A stretch of DNA of 64,000 bases from contig JANQFG010000289.1 in assembly GCA_028277985.1 (NCBI GenBank), positions 1 through 64,000 of the forward strand, read 5' to 3'. Origin of the DNA: a bacterium (GTDB taxonomy: Bacteria; Desulfobacterota; DSWW01). Below are positions 49,455 to 58,019 of the stretch, piece by piece; position 1 is the stretch's first letter; every line of letters begins with the position of its first letter. The notes below the pieces were generated by a model. It did not search any database and had not been told where the DNA came from. It was given only the letters and a program-made list of their open reading frames with translations. The translations under genes and the position numbers were made by a program.

Positions 49455-50072
49455 TTACGGCACATACTTGAGAGATAACCTTCCGACTCCAGGCAGAAAG
49501 CGCCCAACCTTCTGCGCGTATGCGATGTATTCTTCCCCGTGTAACCCGACCAGATGCTTCTCTTCCAACCGTGTTTGCAAGCCGATGAGGACAATCGTAA
49601 CGGACGTGAATGTGATCGAGAAGACCGCGGGGGCGATGAGAGCAGCACCGATCAGCGTAAGGATCATACCGGAGAAGATCGGATTTCGGCTGAGGGAGAA
49701 GAGTCCGCTCGTAACTAGGTTTGTAGGTCGATCGTCGATGCCGATGCGCCAGGCTCTGCCCATCTGACTCTGGGCAACCACGGTGATCAAGGTGCCGCAC
49801 GCGATGAGAATCCAGCCCAGGGCGGCAACCCAGGCCGGTGCAGATAAAACTCCGATGACCTGTGGGTCGAACCGCCAGTAAATTAGCGCCCAAACCAACA
49901 GGGCAATGAGAGAGATGCCGAAGAGTACGCCCATGACCCTGGCGAAGGGGTTCGCTTCCCGATGAAAGACCAAAGGCCACACCTTGTGTTTGCGCAAGAC
50001 GCGAATGGTCGGCAGCACCAATGCGATCCAGAAATAGATGATCAGTACGATGGGGAGTTCGATGCGTGCCAC
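49455..50072 (-). CDS. Isoprenylcysteine carboxyl methyltransferase-like membrane protein
   Basis: About 205 residues with five or more hydrophobic helices. The C-terminal half, with LVTSGLFSLSRNPIF and LEEKHLVGLHGEEYIAYAQKVGRFLPG, matches the ICMT/PEMT family that binds S-adenosylmethionine in the membrane. Bacterial members are seldom characterised and the substrate is unknown. GTG at 50072 has AAAGGAA upstream and gives a shorter N-terminus than the TTG at 50111. The gene lies 51 bases upstream of the PAS kinase on the same strand. Confidence 0.85.
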   Translation of the reverse strand: MARIELPIVLIIYFWIALVLPTIRVLRKHKVWPLVFHREANPFARVMGVLFGISLIALLVWALIYWRFDPQVIGVLSAPAWVAALGWILIACGTLITVVAQSQMGRAWRIGIDDRPTNLVTSGLFSLSRNPIFSGMILTLIGAALIAPAVFSITFTSVTIVLIGLQTRLEEKHLVGLHGEEYIAYAQKVGRFLPGVGRLSLKYVP

Positions 50073-50390
50073 TTTCGGTTCCTTTGCTTGTTGATTACCC
50101 TCTCCCTCCAATATGAGTCATTACTCGCCTTTTGACAACTCGCATTCATCAGCTTCTGTCCGTGACGCGTCCGGATGGAATAAACCTAAGAATATCGATG
50201 GCTCAGGACTGCAGGCGGATACTTGAAGGCAGGATGCGCGGGGTGCTACTCAGGTTTTTTCGGCAGAGATACTCCAATCATATGTCTACAATTCCCAGGA
50301 CCGACCTAGGTTCCACCCTGATGAAGTTGCTGATCTTCGCTGCTTCCTTTGTACTGCCGCGGTGTATGGCGTAAGCTTCCTGCTCCCCTC
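50073..50390. other. Intergenic region without recognised feature
   Basis: 318 bases. No gene, repeat or stem-loop terminator is recognised; it should contain the promoter of the methyltransferase-like gene. Confidence 0.4.
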
Positions 50391-51836
50391 CTATTGACTC
50401 TGCAGAACAGGTCCAGATTCCTGCTTCTTCCTCCACAAGCCAGCCAAGCCAACGAAAACTCCCAGTGGAAGAAGGAAGTATGCGAAATGTCTAGCGAGAT
50501 CGGAGACACCATAGACTGGGGTTGACCCAAGAGTTGAGGCTTCTGCAGATCCGGCACAGGTTCCACCCCCTGCACAATCAAGATCTGTGTCAGCTAAACC
50601 GTCGCAGTCATTATCGAGGCCATCTGAGCAATTCCCGGCTGTTCGGCTCTCCTCCGGACAGCTGAGCAGCAGGTCCACTCCGGAAGGTCCTTCTTGCTCG
50701 AGACGATTGAACTCATAAATGTCGCCTAAAACCGCGAAATTGCATCCGGGACAAGCGCAGGGATTCGGTCCGGAACTCGGACTCCAGTCATGGCTGATTA
50801 TCGAGTGCCCATTGAACCTCACATCCTCGATGAGAATCGTTCCCCCAGCGAGGTACGTTAGGACCTGTTCTGCTCGGTCCAACCAACTGGGGTCTGCGGT
50901 GGCATCATGAAGAAGAAGAAGACTATTTGCCATGAAGTGATTGGAAGAGGTTAACTTGATGCCAAAATCCAGATAGCCATAGGGGTAGGTGTCATCCCAC
51001 CTGTGAGCATCTAGATGATTGAGTAGATCCCGAGCCCGATCAAGGTAGAAAGCTTCTCCGCTCGCACGGTAGGCCAGTGCCAGGCCCTGCAATGTCTGTG
51101 ACCAGAAGAAGACCTGAGCGCCTCCACCGGGGTCGTCGTAGTAGCCTTCATCTCCGCTGACCTGGACCCAGTAGGACTCTGATATTCGAAGCGAATCATA
51201 GGCTGAGAGAGCCACTTGAGCCATTCCCTGATTGCCGGAATCCCTCAACAAGTATGCAAAGATCAGCTGGTAGTAAGCTGCCACTGCTGGGCCGGAGTAG
51301 GCATTAAACCCGATGGAATCCAGTGCCCCACTTACAACAAGAGGAGTCATCCATTCCATAATCAGAGCGAGATCGGCCTCAAAATCGTATTGTGAGGAAC
51401 CCGAATAGTATCGCCCCCCATAGATGAGTGCAGGAATACTGGCAGCTTCCTCAGAAATGTCCTGGCCGCTCAAGACCTTGTCAATGAGTGCCTGTGCATT
51501 TGCGATATCGATCACGTGCTCCACCGTCCTGTTTGCCCGAGATGTTTGGAGCGGATTCCCTGTGTCAAGGCCCAACGGAAAGAGCAGTCTGGTGCTGTAT
51601 CGGGCGGCATCGTATCCAGCACAGTCACCCGGAGCAAAACCATCATGCAGCCATGTACCGTCATCTGCCGCTGACCAGTAGTTTGTCATGAGATTTTCCA
51701 AAACCAAGTTGAATGGCTCCCCAAAAGAATCGATCGTAACGGCTCGCAAACACGGGGGATTCACAATGGAGAAAGCGAGAGTCAGGAAGACGAGACGAAG
51801 CAATGGACTCCGAGTCCTGGACCCGTTCTCTTTCAT
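50391..51836 (-). CDS. Secreted anchored protein with helical-repeat domain and DNDCDG motif
   Basis: A 481-residue protein with a signal peptide (about 1-31). A long helical region (about 35-385) with paired-helix motifs such as FYLDRARDLLNHL and WLDRAEQVLTYL resembles alpha/alpha-toroid enzymes of the AGE or six-hairpin type, but no catalytic residues are recognised. CACPGCNFAVLGDI (about 370) resembles a Cys motif in the lipoprotein at 58020. GLDNDCDGLAD follows, then SAEASTLGS, a hydrophobic helix (FAYFLLPLGVFVGLAGL) and WRKKQ. The ATG at 51836 has GGAG upstream. Confidence 0.82.
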   Translation of the reverse strand: MKENGSRTRSPLLRLVFLTLAFSIVNPPCLRAVTIDSFGEPFNLVLENLMTNYWSAADDGTWLHDGFAPGDCAGYDAARYSTRLLFPLGLDTGNPLQTSRANRTVEHVIDIANAQALIDKVLSGQDISEEAASIPALIYGGRYYSGSSQYDFEADLALIMEWMTPLVVSGALDSIGFNAYSGPAVAAYYQLIFAYLLRDSGNQGMAQVALSAYDSLRISESYWVQVSGDEGYYDDPGGGAQVFFWSQTLQGLALAYRASGEAFYLDRARDLLNHLDAHRWDDTYPYGYLDFGIKLTSSNHFMANSLLLLHDATADPSWLDRAEQVLTYLAGGTILIEDVRFNGHSIISHDWSPSSGPNPCACPGCNFAVLGDIYEFNRLEQEGPSGVDLLLSCPEESRTAGNCSDGLDNDCDGLADTDLDCAGGGTCAGSAEASTLGSTPVYGVSDLARHFAYFLLPLGVFVGLAGLWRKKQESGPVLQSQ

Positions 51837-51903
51837 GGCGATTTCTCCCACGAACACACAGGTTCTGTCCGACAACAACCCCGATGTGCCTGAATGTTTC
51901 ACC

Positions 51904-51933
51904 AATGTACTCCTGAGGGATCCGAATTGTCAA
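51904..51933 (-). promoter_or_regulatory. Sigma70-type promoter of the anchored protein gene
   Basis: On the minus strand TTGACA (51933-51928) and TACATT (51909-51904) are 18 bases apart, about 68 bases ahead of the ATG at 51836. The region around 51940-51970 is AT-rich. Confidence 0.4.
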
Positions 51934-52072
51934 CACATATACTAATCTACACAAATATATTATAAAATGTGCCTATCTGGACTCCAACAATCTCTTTCGG
52001 CTTCGGTCTGATGGTTCCCCTGAGCGGACAGGCTTCTCGTATCAACGTCGGATGCCGGGGAGCCGTTTTCTA

Positions 52073-52102
52073 TTGACCTCGGCTCGGGCCGCTCCCTATA
52101 CT
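52073..52102 (+). promoter_or_regulatory. Sigma70-type promoter for the small secreted repeat protein
   Basis: TTGACC (52073-52078) and TATACT (52097-52102) are 18 bases apart, giving a leader of about 35 bases before the ATG at 52144. The TTG at 52111 would be almost at the transcript start. Confidence 0.5.
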
Positions 52103-52143
52103 GCCTTCACTTGAGCAACCACCAACAACAAAGCATCGATGCG

Positions 52144-52734
52144 ATGAGGCCACAACGATTCCTGGTCGTGCTTCTGTTCTCCCTCCTGCTGATGCCCCAC
52201 GGTCACGGGATTACAGAGAAGGCTGCTTCAGAAGTGATTGTCAACGGCAAGCCCCTCACGGAAGTGCAACTCGCACGCTTGCGGCAGAGCGTAGGCGTGC
52301 CGGCCGACAGTCCCATACCTGCCGGCCGATACTGGTACGATCGCATTTCCGGCCTCTGGGGCAAGAAGGGTGGGCCGACCCAGGGGCAGATCTTGCCGGG
52401 CCTCGATCTGGGAGGGCCTCTTCGCGCAGATGCGTCCGGCGGCGGCACGGGCGTGCTGATCAACGGTCGTGAGATCCACAAGGACGAAGTGACCTACCTC
52501 CGAAATCTCTACGGAACCGTAAATCCGGGCCGTTACTGGCTCAATGCTCAGGGGATCGGCGGGTACGAGGGGGGACCGCCCCTGTTTGATCTTAGTGCGG
52601 CGGCAGCAGCAAGCGCAGGCACAGGAGGCTACAGCGGGTATACACGGCGAACCCCTTTCGGAAGCATCGGCGGAGACGGGAACTGCAGCTACTACATGCA
52701 CCCCGGCGGGAGCAGTGTCATGACCTGTGACTGA
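52144..52734 (+). CDS. Secreted protein with two NG...GRYW repeats
   Basis: About 196 residues. After a signal peptide (FLVVLLFSLLLMPHGHG) come two related units, the first with IVNGKPLTEVQLARLRQ and PAGRYWYD...GLWGKKGGP, the second with LINGREIHKDEVTYLRN and NPGRYWLN...GGYEGGP. A Gly/Ser-rich tail with two cysteines (NCSYYMHPGG) ends the protein. Homologues with RYWYDxxSGLWGxxGGP units are familiar as hypothetical exported proteins, but I know no function for them. A TTG at 52111 is an alternative start. It faces the 1063-residue protein gene tail to tail. Confidence 0.75.
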   Translation: MRPQRFLVVLLFSLLLMPHGHGITEKAASEVIVNGKPLTEVQLARLRQSVGVPADSPIPAGRYWYDRISGLWGKKGGPTQGQILPGLDLGGPLRADASGGGTGVLINGREIHKDEVTYLRNLYGTVNPGRYWLNAQGIGGYEGGPPLFDLSAAAAASAGTGGYSGYTRRTPFGSIGGDGNCSYYMHPGGSSVMTCD

Positions 52735-52747
52735 ATGGTGCGGTATG

Positions 52748-55700
52748 CTACATGCGCTTCCGCCGTCGCCGGAACCTAAGGAAGAAGACTGTTCCAAGGG
52801 GCACAACCAGAAGCGTCATAGCATTGAAGCTTCCAGACCCGGTCAGAGAGATTGAACCATAGGAAGAAGCCTCCGCGTTCGCCACTCCAGCATACCCGGA
52901 AAGAAAATCGGAATCACAATCAGAATCATCGGAATCTACGTCGCCATCACAGTCGTCGTCGACTCCATTGCCGCAATTCTCAGGCACCACGGGTGGTGAA
53001 CCCAATACCGCAGTGAAAGAGGAGTCACTGTCAGCATCTCCGAAACCGGGGACAGTCAGAACTTGGATCACGTCCCAGGAGATCTGATCCGTGTCGGATG
53101 CATCCAGATTTTCCGCGGTGTAGGGTGTTGTAGCATCAGGGGTACCAATAATCGGATCCACTCCAGCACACATCAAGAGGGCACCGGTGCAACCGATAAC
53201 CGTTGTTGTTCCAAGTCCGGTGGTCAGGTCAAAGCTGCCCGTCGTCACAATATGCGCTTCTCCCAGTGCGTTTTGAATCTGGTTGTCGATGATGAAACTC
53301 ATATCATTGCCGGACAGCGTGCCTGCCCCTGTGTAGGTGTACGCGGAGTCCACGGCAGGATTGGTTCGCCCGATCAGCGTCCCTGCGCCCGTAATTGTAT
53401 GCGTGCCCGAATAACACGGCGACGACTGTGGCGGTTCGTCCACAACCACTTTCAAGTTGTGCCAGGGTTTGACCACGTACTCTTGAGGATTGTCACGATA
53501 GAATACCACGGCTTCCGTCGCGTCAATGAATGCATTCCAAGGTGTTGCAATGGTGTACAGCGTGACGGAGTTCGGGAGATGTACAGGCACATCCAATGTT
53601 TCTCCATCGTAGTAGAGCTTGTCGCAAATACCGTTCATGTGGCAGACTTGGTCTCCTGCCTCGATCCAGTCCAGAGAGAGGGCTTCTTCCGTGCTTCCTT
53701 GCGTATCGAAGTATGCGTCGAATTCGATGGTCGAGTTCGACAGGTGGGCACTCAGGATGGTCCCATTCAAGTTGTGATGAACCTCGCTGGGCAAATTGAT
53801 CAAGTTGACAGGATCCACTGCAGCCTCTTCGGTTTGCAGATCAATGATCATGAAATGCTCACGGCCATTACCAGCATGCACATAAACGCTCCACTCCGCG
53901 CGGGTTCCTTCGACGGAACCCTCGATCTCGTAGATGGAGAGCGTCATGTAGTAGTCTTCCGTAGAATCATCTGCGAAGAACCTGGTTTGTGCGAGACTGA
54001 AGCCTGCAGGAAGACCAAGATCCGCTGCCAGGCCTTCCGGATCGCTAATCCGAAAATTGTAGTATGTAGAGGGGGTGGTGTTCGGGACATCAAACTTGCT
54101 CAACGCGTCAGCCCTACCCCTAAAGGAACCTCTCACGGCATCTCTCATCATGGTCAGATAGTTGCCGTTGTTCTTGAAGCCATAGAGCTCACTCAGCCAC
54201 TCGGGAGTGATATCCAGATACTCTGAATCCAGGTTCGCCCAGGGTGAAGCAACATATTCCAGGGTGTTCAGGTAATAGACGACATATGTAGGATCGTCTG
54301 CCAGGTATTGCTTCCAATGGGAATCGTCGGTGATTTCTACCTCGCTGAGGTCGGCAAAGAGCGCGTCATAGTTAAAGGTCGTGGCGTTGTACAAGACGCG
54401 ATCGAGAACCCCATGGCCCCAATAGATATAGTCATTTCCGATCGCCATTTGTCTGGTAAAGCGGGCGATAGGAGCGGTCGCTTCAGGCCTTGGAAAGGAC
54501 GACGAAAACACGGGGATCTCCACGCCGTCCTCCACTTTCGCTACACGGCTGACGACCCGGTTCCCGACGAACTCGTGGGAGAGCGGTTCAGCCGGGGTCA
54601 GCCCGTTGACCGCATCGGCAGACACTGCCTCGGCTAGAGCATCTATCACCATGAATCTGGGACGCAAATCGCCATTCGGTGGCTGAACAAAGACGTCCCA
54701 TTCGGCTCGAGCACCCTCGACGATGGATCCTCCCCCTGAATCATAGAGGTTCAGTGCCAGGAAGTAGCCCGGTTCATCCGATTCAAGAAATTGGCAGGGG
54801 GCCAAGGTGAATCCCGCCGGAAGTTCGTTCGCCTCAAATACAGCTATTGCATCCTCGTCCTTGAACTCCCACCGAATGAAGACCGAACCGGGCGAACCCT
54901 CACCATCCTCTTCGCTTTTCACTACAAGATCCAGCCAAGGAGGATTGCCTGGATCCGCTACGTCTTCGGCATAGTCATGGGCCTGCATGCCGAGAATAAG
55001 TTTCTTCAATGTATTTCTCGAGGTAATGAGATGATCTGCTGATTTATTGATGGGTGTTGAGGGGATCGTGACCACAACCTGGCCGAGATCGTTCCCTATC
55101 GGCGCATTCACGACCAACGGCGGCTCACCGGATGAGCTGTCAAGCATATTGTATGCGTTCACAAAGCTTGAAGCATTGGAGGTGTGAAAAGACACGCTAC
55201 CAGAAATGTCGGCCCCAGAGAAATCGACCGAACCACTCACCAAGTCCGCGCCCCTCAACGATCGATCAGGCGTAATGGCGCTACGGTACATTGCCGGGAG
55301 GCCATAAACGAAAGAGAGCGGAGATCCGCTTTTCAGGACACTCAGGAAAGGAACAATGTCGTGGTCGTACGCGGCCGACACACCGTCGGCAACATCAAGA
55401 ACCGACTCTACAGCCGTGCGTTTTCCGACGATCAGCACGCCACCGGTCAACAAAGCAATGCTGTTCCCGTTCAAGTCTAGGTACATGGGGTTGCCGCCTC
55501 TACCGCAAGTCCGGTCCGGCGTTAGACTTGGGCCTTCAACCACCTCCCCGATTGTGTCGCAACTCATCTTGGCAAGGAGTAGAAGGCCGTCTGACGCGTC
55601 GGTCGTTTGCACCAAGAGGGCCGTATCCATTACGCCGGCCAAAGCGACGTTTTCAGCAAGTTTCTTGATGGCACTAAATGGCTCGTTAAGCGCCGCATCA

Positions 55701-55939
55701 CTGCCGTCGTCGTTCAGTAGATCAGCGACCTCGGCAGCAGAACTCCCACTCAGAAGGTCATTGAAATCAACCGCAAGGGCACCGCGAGCATCCCCAGGTA
55801 GCAAACCTAATAGTTCCTCGATGTTTTCCACGTGGGTGGCCGGAGGCAACGAACAAGTGGCTTGGGCCTCGATCGACACTGCAAGAAGCACTAGGCTAAA
55901 CAGGGCAACTTCGAAGGCTCCCGGTTTTTCCCTACTCAT
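52748..55939 (-). CDS. Large secreted protein with duplicated module and C-terminal anchor
   Basis: A 1063-residue exported protein (signal peptide about 1-28). The first 300 residues resemble DUF3352-type periplasmic domains (LGLLPGDARGALAVDFNDL). A module beginning LPAGF[TS]LA and containing V-E-G-[AT]-R-A-E-W-[DS]-V-[FY]-V and F-M-[VI]-I-D occurs twice (about 375-500 and 655-760). A third part has beta-rich Gly/Thr sequence (TITGAGTLIG, YTYTGAGTLSG). NGVDDDCDGDVDSDD, ANAEASSYGS, a hydrophobic helix (AMTLLVVPLGTVFFL) and a RRRRKRM tail end the protein. The ATG at 55939 has GGGAG upstream. The function is unknown. Confidence 0.85.
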   Translation of the reverse strand: MSREKPGAFEVALFSLVLLAVSIEAQATCSLPPATHVENIEELLGLLPGDARGALAVDFNDLLSGSSAAEVADLLNDDGSDAALNEPFSAIKKLAENVALAGVMDTALLVQTTDASDGLLLLAKMSCDTIGEVVEGPSLTPDRTCGRGGNPMYLDLNGNSIALLTGGVLIVGKRTAVESVLDVADGVSAAYDHDIVPFLSVLKSGSPLSFVYGLPAMYRSAITPDRSLRGADLVSGSVDFSGADISGSVSFHTSNASSFVNAYNMLDSSSGEPPLVVNAPIGNDLGQVVVTIPSTPINKSADHLITSRNTLKKLILGMQAHDYAEDVADPGNPPWLDLVVKSEEDGEGSPGSVFIRWEFKDEDAIAVFEANELPAGFTLAPCQFLESDEPGYFLALNLYDSGGGSIVEGARAEWDVFVQPPNGDLRPRFMVIDALAEAVSADAVNGLTPAEPLSHEFVGNRVVSRVAKVEDGVEIPVFSSSFPRPEATAPIARFTRQMAIGNDYIYWGHGVLDRVLYNATTFNYDALFADLSEVEITDDSHWKQYLADDPTYVVYYLNTLEYVASPWANLDSEYLDITPEWLSELYGFKNNGNYLTMMRDAVRGSFRGRADALSKFDVPNTTPSTYYNFRISDPEGLAADLGLPAGFSLAQTRFFADDSTEDYYMTLSIYEIEGSVEGTRAEWSVYVHAGNGREHFMIIDLQTEEAAVDPVNLINLPSEVHHNLNGTILSAHLSNSTIEFDAYFDTQGSTEEALSLDWIEAGDQVCHMNGICDKLYYDGETLDVPVHLPNSVTLYTIATPWNAFIDATEAVVFYRDNPQEYVVKPWHNLKVVVDEPPQSSPCYSGTHTITGAGTLIGRTNPAVDSAYTYTGAGTLSGNDMSFIIDNQIQNALGEAHIVTTGSFDLTTGLGTTTVIGCTGALLMCAGVDPIIGTPDATTPYTAENLDASDTDQISWDVIQVLTVPGFGDADSDSSFTAVLGSPPVVPENCGNGVDDDCDGDVDSDDSDCDSDFLSGYAGVANAEASSYGSISLTGSGSFNAMTLLVVPLGTVFFLRFRRRRKRM

Positions 55940-56187
55940 TTCCACTCTCCCTTGTCCGTAGCAACGGCTGAATCCCTCTATTCATGTAGTGTAATCCGTA
56001 CTCGATTCTTGGAGTCCTATATCCCTCGTTTCGATACCGTGAAAGATCGGGAGCAAGATGGCAGGCAGAAACTACCGTTTTGGCCGCCGGCAAGCTTGCG
56101 CTGTTGTGCTGCGAAGTGCGGCTCTTCCCCTGTTTATCCCGGGGCGCTGCCGATCGTTGGGGAGGGCGATAAATCTTCTAAAGACCC

Positions 56188-56331
56188 TCAAGAATTCGTC
56201 TTGACACCAGAGTACATTTCGTTATCCGTGAGCTGAATCACACCGGTACCAGCGTAGAGATAGATCTCCACATCCGAACCCAGGAAGATGTGATGGGGAA
56301 CAAGGGTACAATCGTCTGCATATTCAGACAG
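56188..56331 (-). pseudogene. Remnant of an EIFLYDG-type propeller repeat
   Basis: A 47-codon stop-to-stop frame without a start reads EIYLYAGTGVIQLTDNE in its centre. This aligns with the EIFLYDGASTTQITNND unit that is repeated in the protein at 1-1503. It covers about one repeat, lacks a signal peptide, and is bounded by stops at both ends, so it is best read as the decayed end of a former propeller gene. Confidence 0.6.
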
Positions 56332-56372
56332 TTAGCTTGGTCCGACCCCGGTCTCGACTCTTTCGATCACAC

Positions 56373-56406
56373 AAAAAAGGGGCCACACCCACTAGGGATG
56401 TGGCCC
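56373..56406 (-). terminator. Rho-independent terminator of the Cys-rich secreted protein gene
   Basis: On the minus strand GGGCCACATCC and GGGTGTGGCCCC form a GC-rich stem around CTAGT, followed by TTTTTT (56378-56373). It lies about 60 bases after the stop of the gene at 56467. Confidence 0.85.
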
Positions 56407-56466
56407 GGTGATGCTCTGTTCTCCGGTTCTACGCCGCGCACAGCACGCGGCTTCCTCTACTTCCTC

Positions 56467-57411
56467 CTATTCGACGGCTTCGGCCGTACCGGCCATGCAG
56501 CTGGATGAACAAGCTTCGCCGCACGCGGCGGGAACGCCAACCGAGGTCTTGGCGACCAGTACGGCAGTCCAGCTTGCACCGGAGATGCAAACCGACTGGA
56601 GACCCGTCGGCAGGGTGCCGCTGCCGCACAAGATGATCAGGTAGTCCCCGGCTCCGAGCCCTGCACCCGCCACGATACCGCCGATCTCGGCAACGGTGTA
56701 GGTGCACGACCCCGTGGTGATGGAAGTCGCGTCATAGACCCTACCTGCGAGGGAAAGGCCGGGCATCGTGCCCGCAAGAAAACCGCAGTTGGGAATCGTG
56801 CTCGTATGAAGCCTCAGGTCGTACGTAGTGCTGACAGTTCCCACGCTACATCCGGTGTTCACGTCTGTTCCGGGAGCAAGTGTCATGCAGCTACCGCCGG
56901 AAGCAGTGAGCACCTCGCTCGTACCGATACTGATGTTCGAGTAGCTAAAGCCATTGTCGCAGGCGTTCAACGTAAACGTACCGAGCCCTTTGCTTCCACC
57001 TGCCGGGTTGCGGGCAAAGTAGGAGAGCCCCACTCCGCCGGTACCCGTGTTACAGTCCACGCAGATCCCAAGGGGGCTTCCGCAGTCCGAGTTCTGTGTG
57101 CAGAAATCCCCCGGATTGTTGCCGCCCGAAGCAATCACACACGAACTCGTCTGCACAAAAGTCAACTGGGAGAAGCTGTAAGTCCCCGTGGTCGGACTGC
57201 CGGTCGCTGCGCAGGCCGTTGCATTGGAGTAGTTGCACGTATCACCGGTCCCATCATCGGCCGTGCCGAGGAGATTATCGGCACCTGGGGATTTGCCCAC
57301 CATTCCGCCGGTCTCGATCAGCGTCCAGGTGATCGACGCGGCACTTGCCGACATGACCCCTGCGAACAGGAACCCGATCGCAAGGAGCGCTGCCATGATT
57401 TCCTTCTTCAT
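56467..57411 (-). CDS. Secreted cysteine-rich protein of unknown function
   Basis: A 314-residue protein with a clear signal peptide (MKKEIMAALLAIGFLFAGVM to ASAA). The mature part is rich in Gly, Thr, Ser and Cys with predicted beta structure; at least fifteen cysteines occur, including CVIASGGNNPGDFC and CGEACSSSC near the end. The ITWTLIETGGM opening resembles other exported beta-sandwich proteins, but I do not recognise a family. The start at 57411 is chosen for AAGGAGGG upstream rather than 57486. A strong terminator follows the gene. Confidence 0.75.
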   Translation of the reverse strand: MKKEIMAALLAIGFLFAGVMSASAASITWTLIETGGMVGKSPGADNLLGTADDGTGDTCNYSNATACAATGSPTTGTYSFSQLTFVQTSSCVIASGGNNPGDFCTQNSDCGSPLGICVDCNTGTGGVGLSYFARNPAGGSKGLGTFTLNACDNGFSYSNISIGTSEVLTASGGSCMTLAPGTDVNTGCSVGTVSTTYDLRLHTSTIPNCGFLAGTMPGLSLAGRVYDATSITTGSCTYTVAEIGGIVAGAGLGAGDYLIILCGSGTLPTGLQSVCISGASWTAVLVAKTSVGVPAACGEACSSSCMAGTAEAVE

Positions 57412-57839
57412 GTTTTCTCCCTCCTTTTTCGAGATTTCGGACGACTTGGTACACCCCCCTCCTATCCAGATCTCGTCCGGTATCACCTCCTCTCCGACCG
57501 TCGAGAATCTTCCGCGCTGTTCCTGACCTGAGTGGTTCCTCCCTTCGTTTCTCTATATCAAAAGCAGGAACGACCGGACAGATCGGCATAGGTGGGTCGG
57601 GTCTCTGATCATCGTGATGATCCGGTCGATTGCGAAACAAGCGACACGTACAGACCAAAACAATCAGCGATGGATACGAGATCGACAGAGAGGCAGAATC
57701 GAGAAGCAGAGGTCTGACAATGGTAGGTCAATATTAAGAAACCACAGCCAGGGATGTCAAGAAATGTTTTATGTCCAACACAGGCATGTTTTACTACTCA
57801 TGCGATGTATTTGATTGGCTAGATTGATGTCCTTCCTGT
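57412..57839. other. Upstream region of the Cys-rich protein gene with a palindrome
   Basis: No gene is recognised. GATCATC and GATGATC (57607-57622) form a perfect inverted repeat around GT, about 200 bases ahead of the start, which could be an operator. The segment near 57730-57800 is AT-rich. Confidence 0.4.
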
Positions 57840-58019
57840 TCAAACTACCCATCCCCACTCGAGACGCATCGATTCCGGCAGCGGCTCTTCGGAGCCTTCG
57901 AACAGCCGGACCACCTCGACCATCGTGTCGGGGGAGCCGAGCAGAACGACGATGTCCTCGCCGAGGAGCCGGTTCTCGGCTCCGGGATTGGACAGGATCT
58001 CCTCTCCCCTTCGTATGGC
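57840..58019 (-). pseudogene. TrkA-C (RCK C-terminal) domain remnant
   Basis: Directly after the stop of the lipoprotein gene, and in the same frame, 59 codons encode a TrkA-C-like domain: RRGEEILSNPGAENRLLGED followed by IVVLLGSPDTM and a normal stop at 57842-57840. This is the closing part of potassium/proton antiporters and channels of the KefB/TrkA type. No start codon or membrane part is present, so it is a truncated gene whose 5' portion has been replaced by the lipoprotein gene. Confidence 0.75.

Noticed and set aside
50132-50374. 80-codon plus-strand frame between two minus-strand genes
   Set aside because: It lacks a ribosome-binding site and any recognisable motif.
55952-56236. 94-codon plus-strand frame upstream of the large secreted protein
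   Set aside because: No ribosome-binding site, no hydrophobic or family pattern, and it overlaps the promoter region of the minus-strand gene and the propeller remnant.
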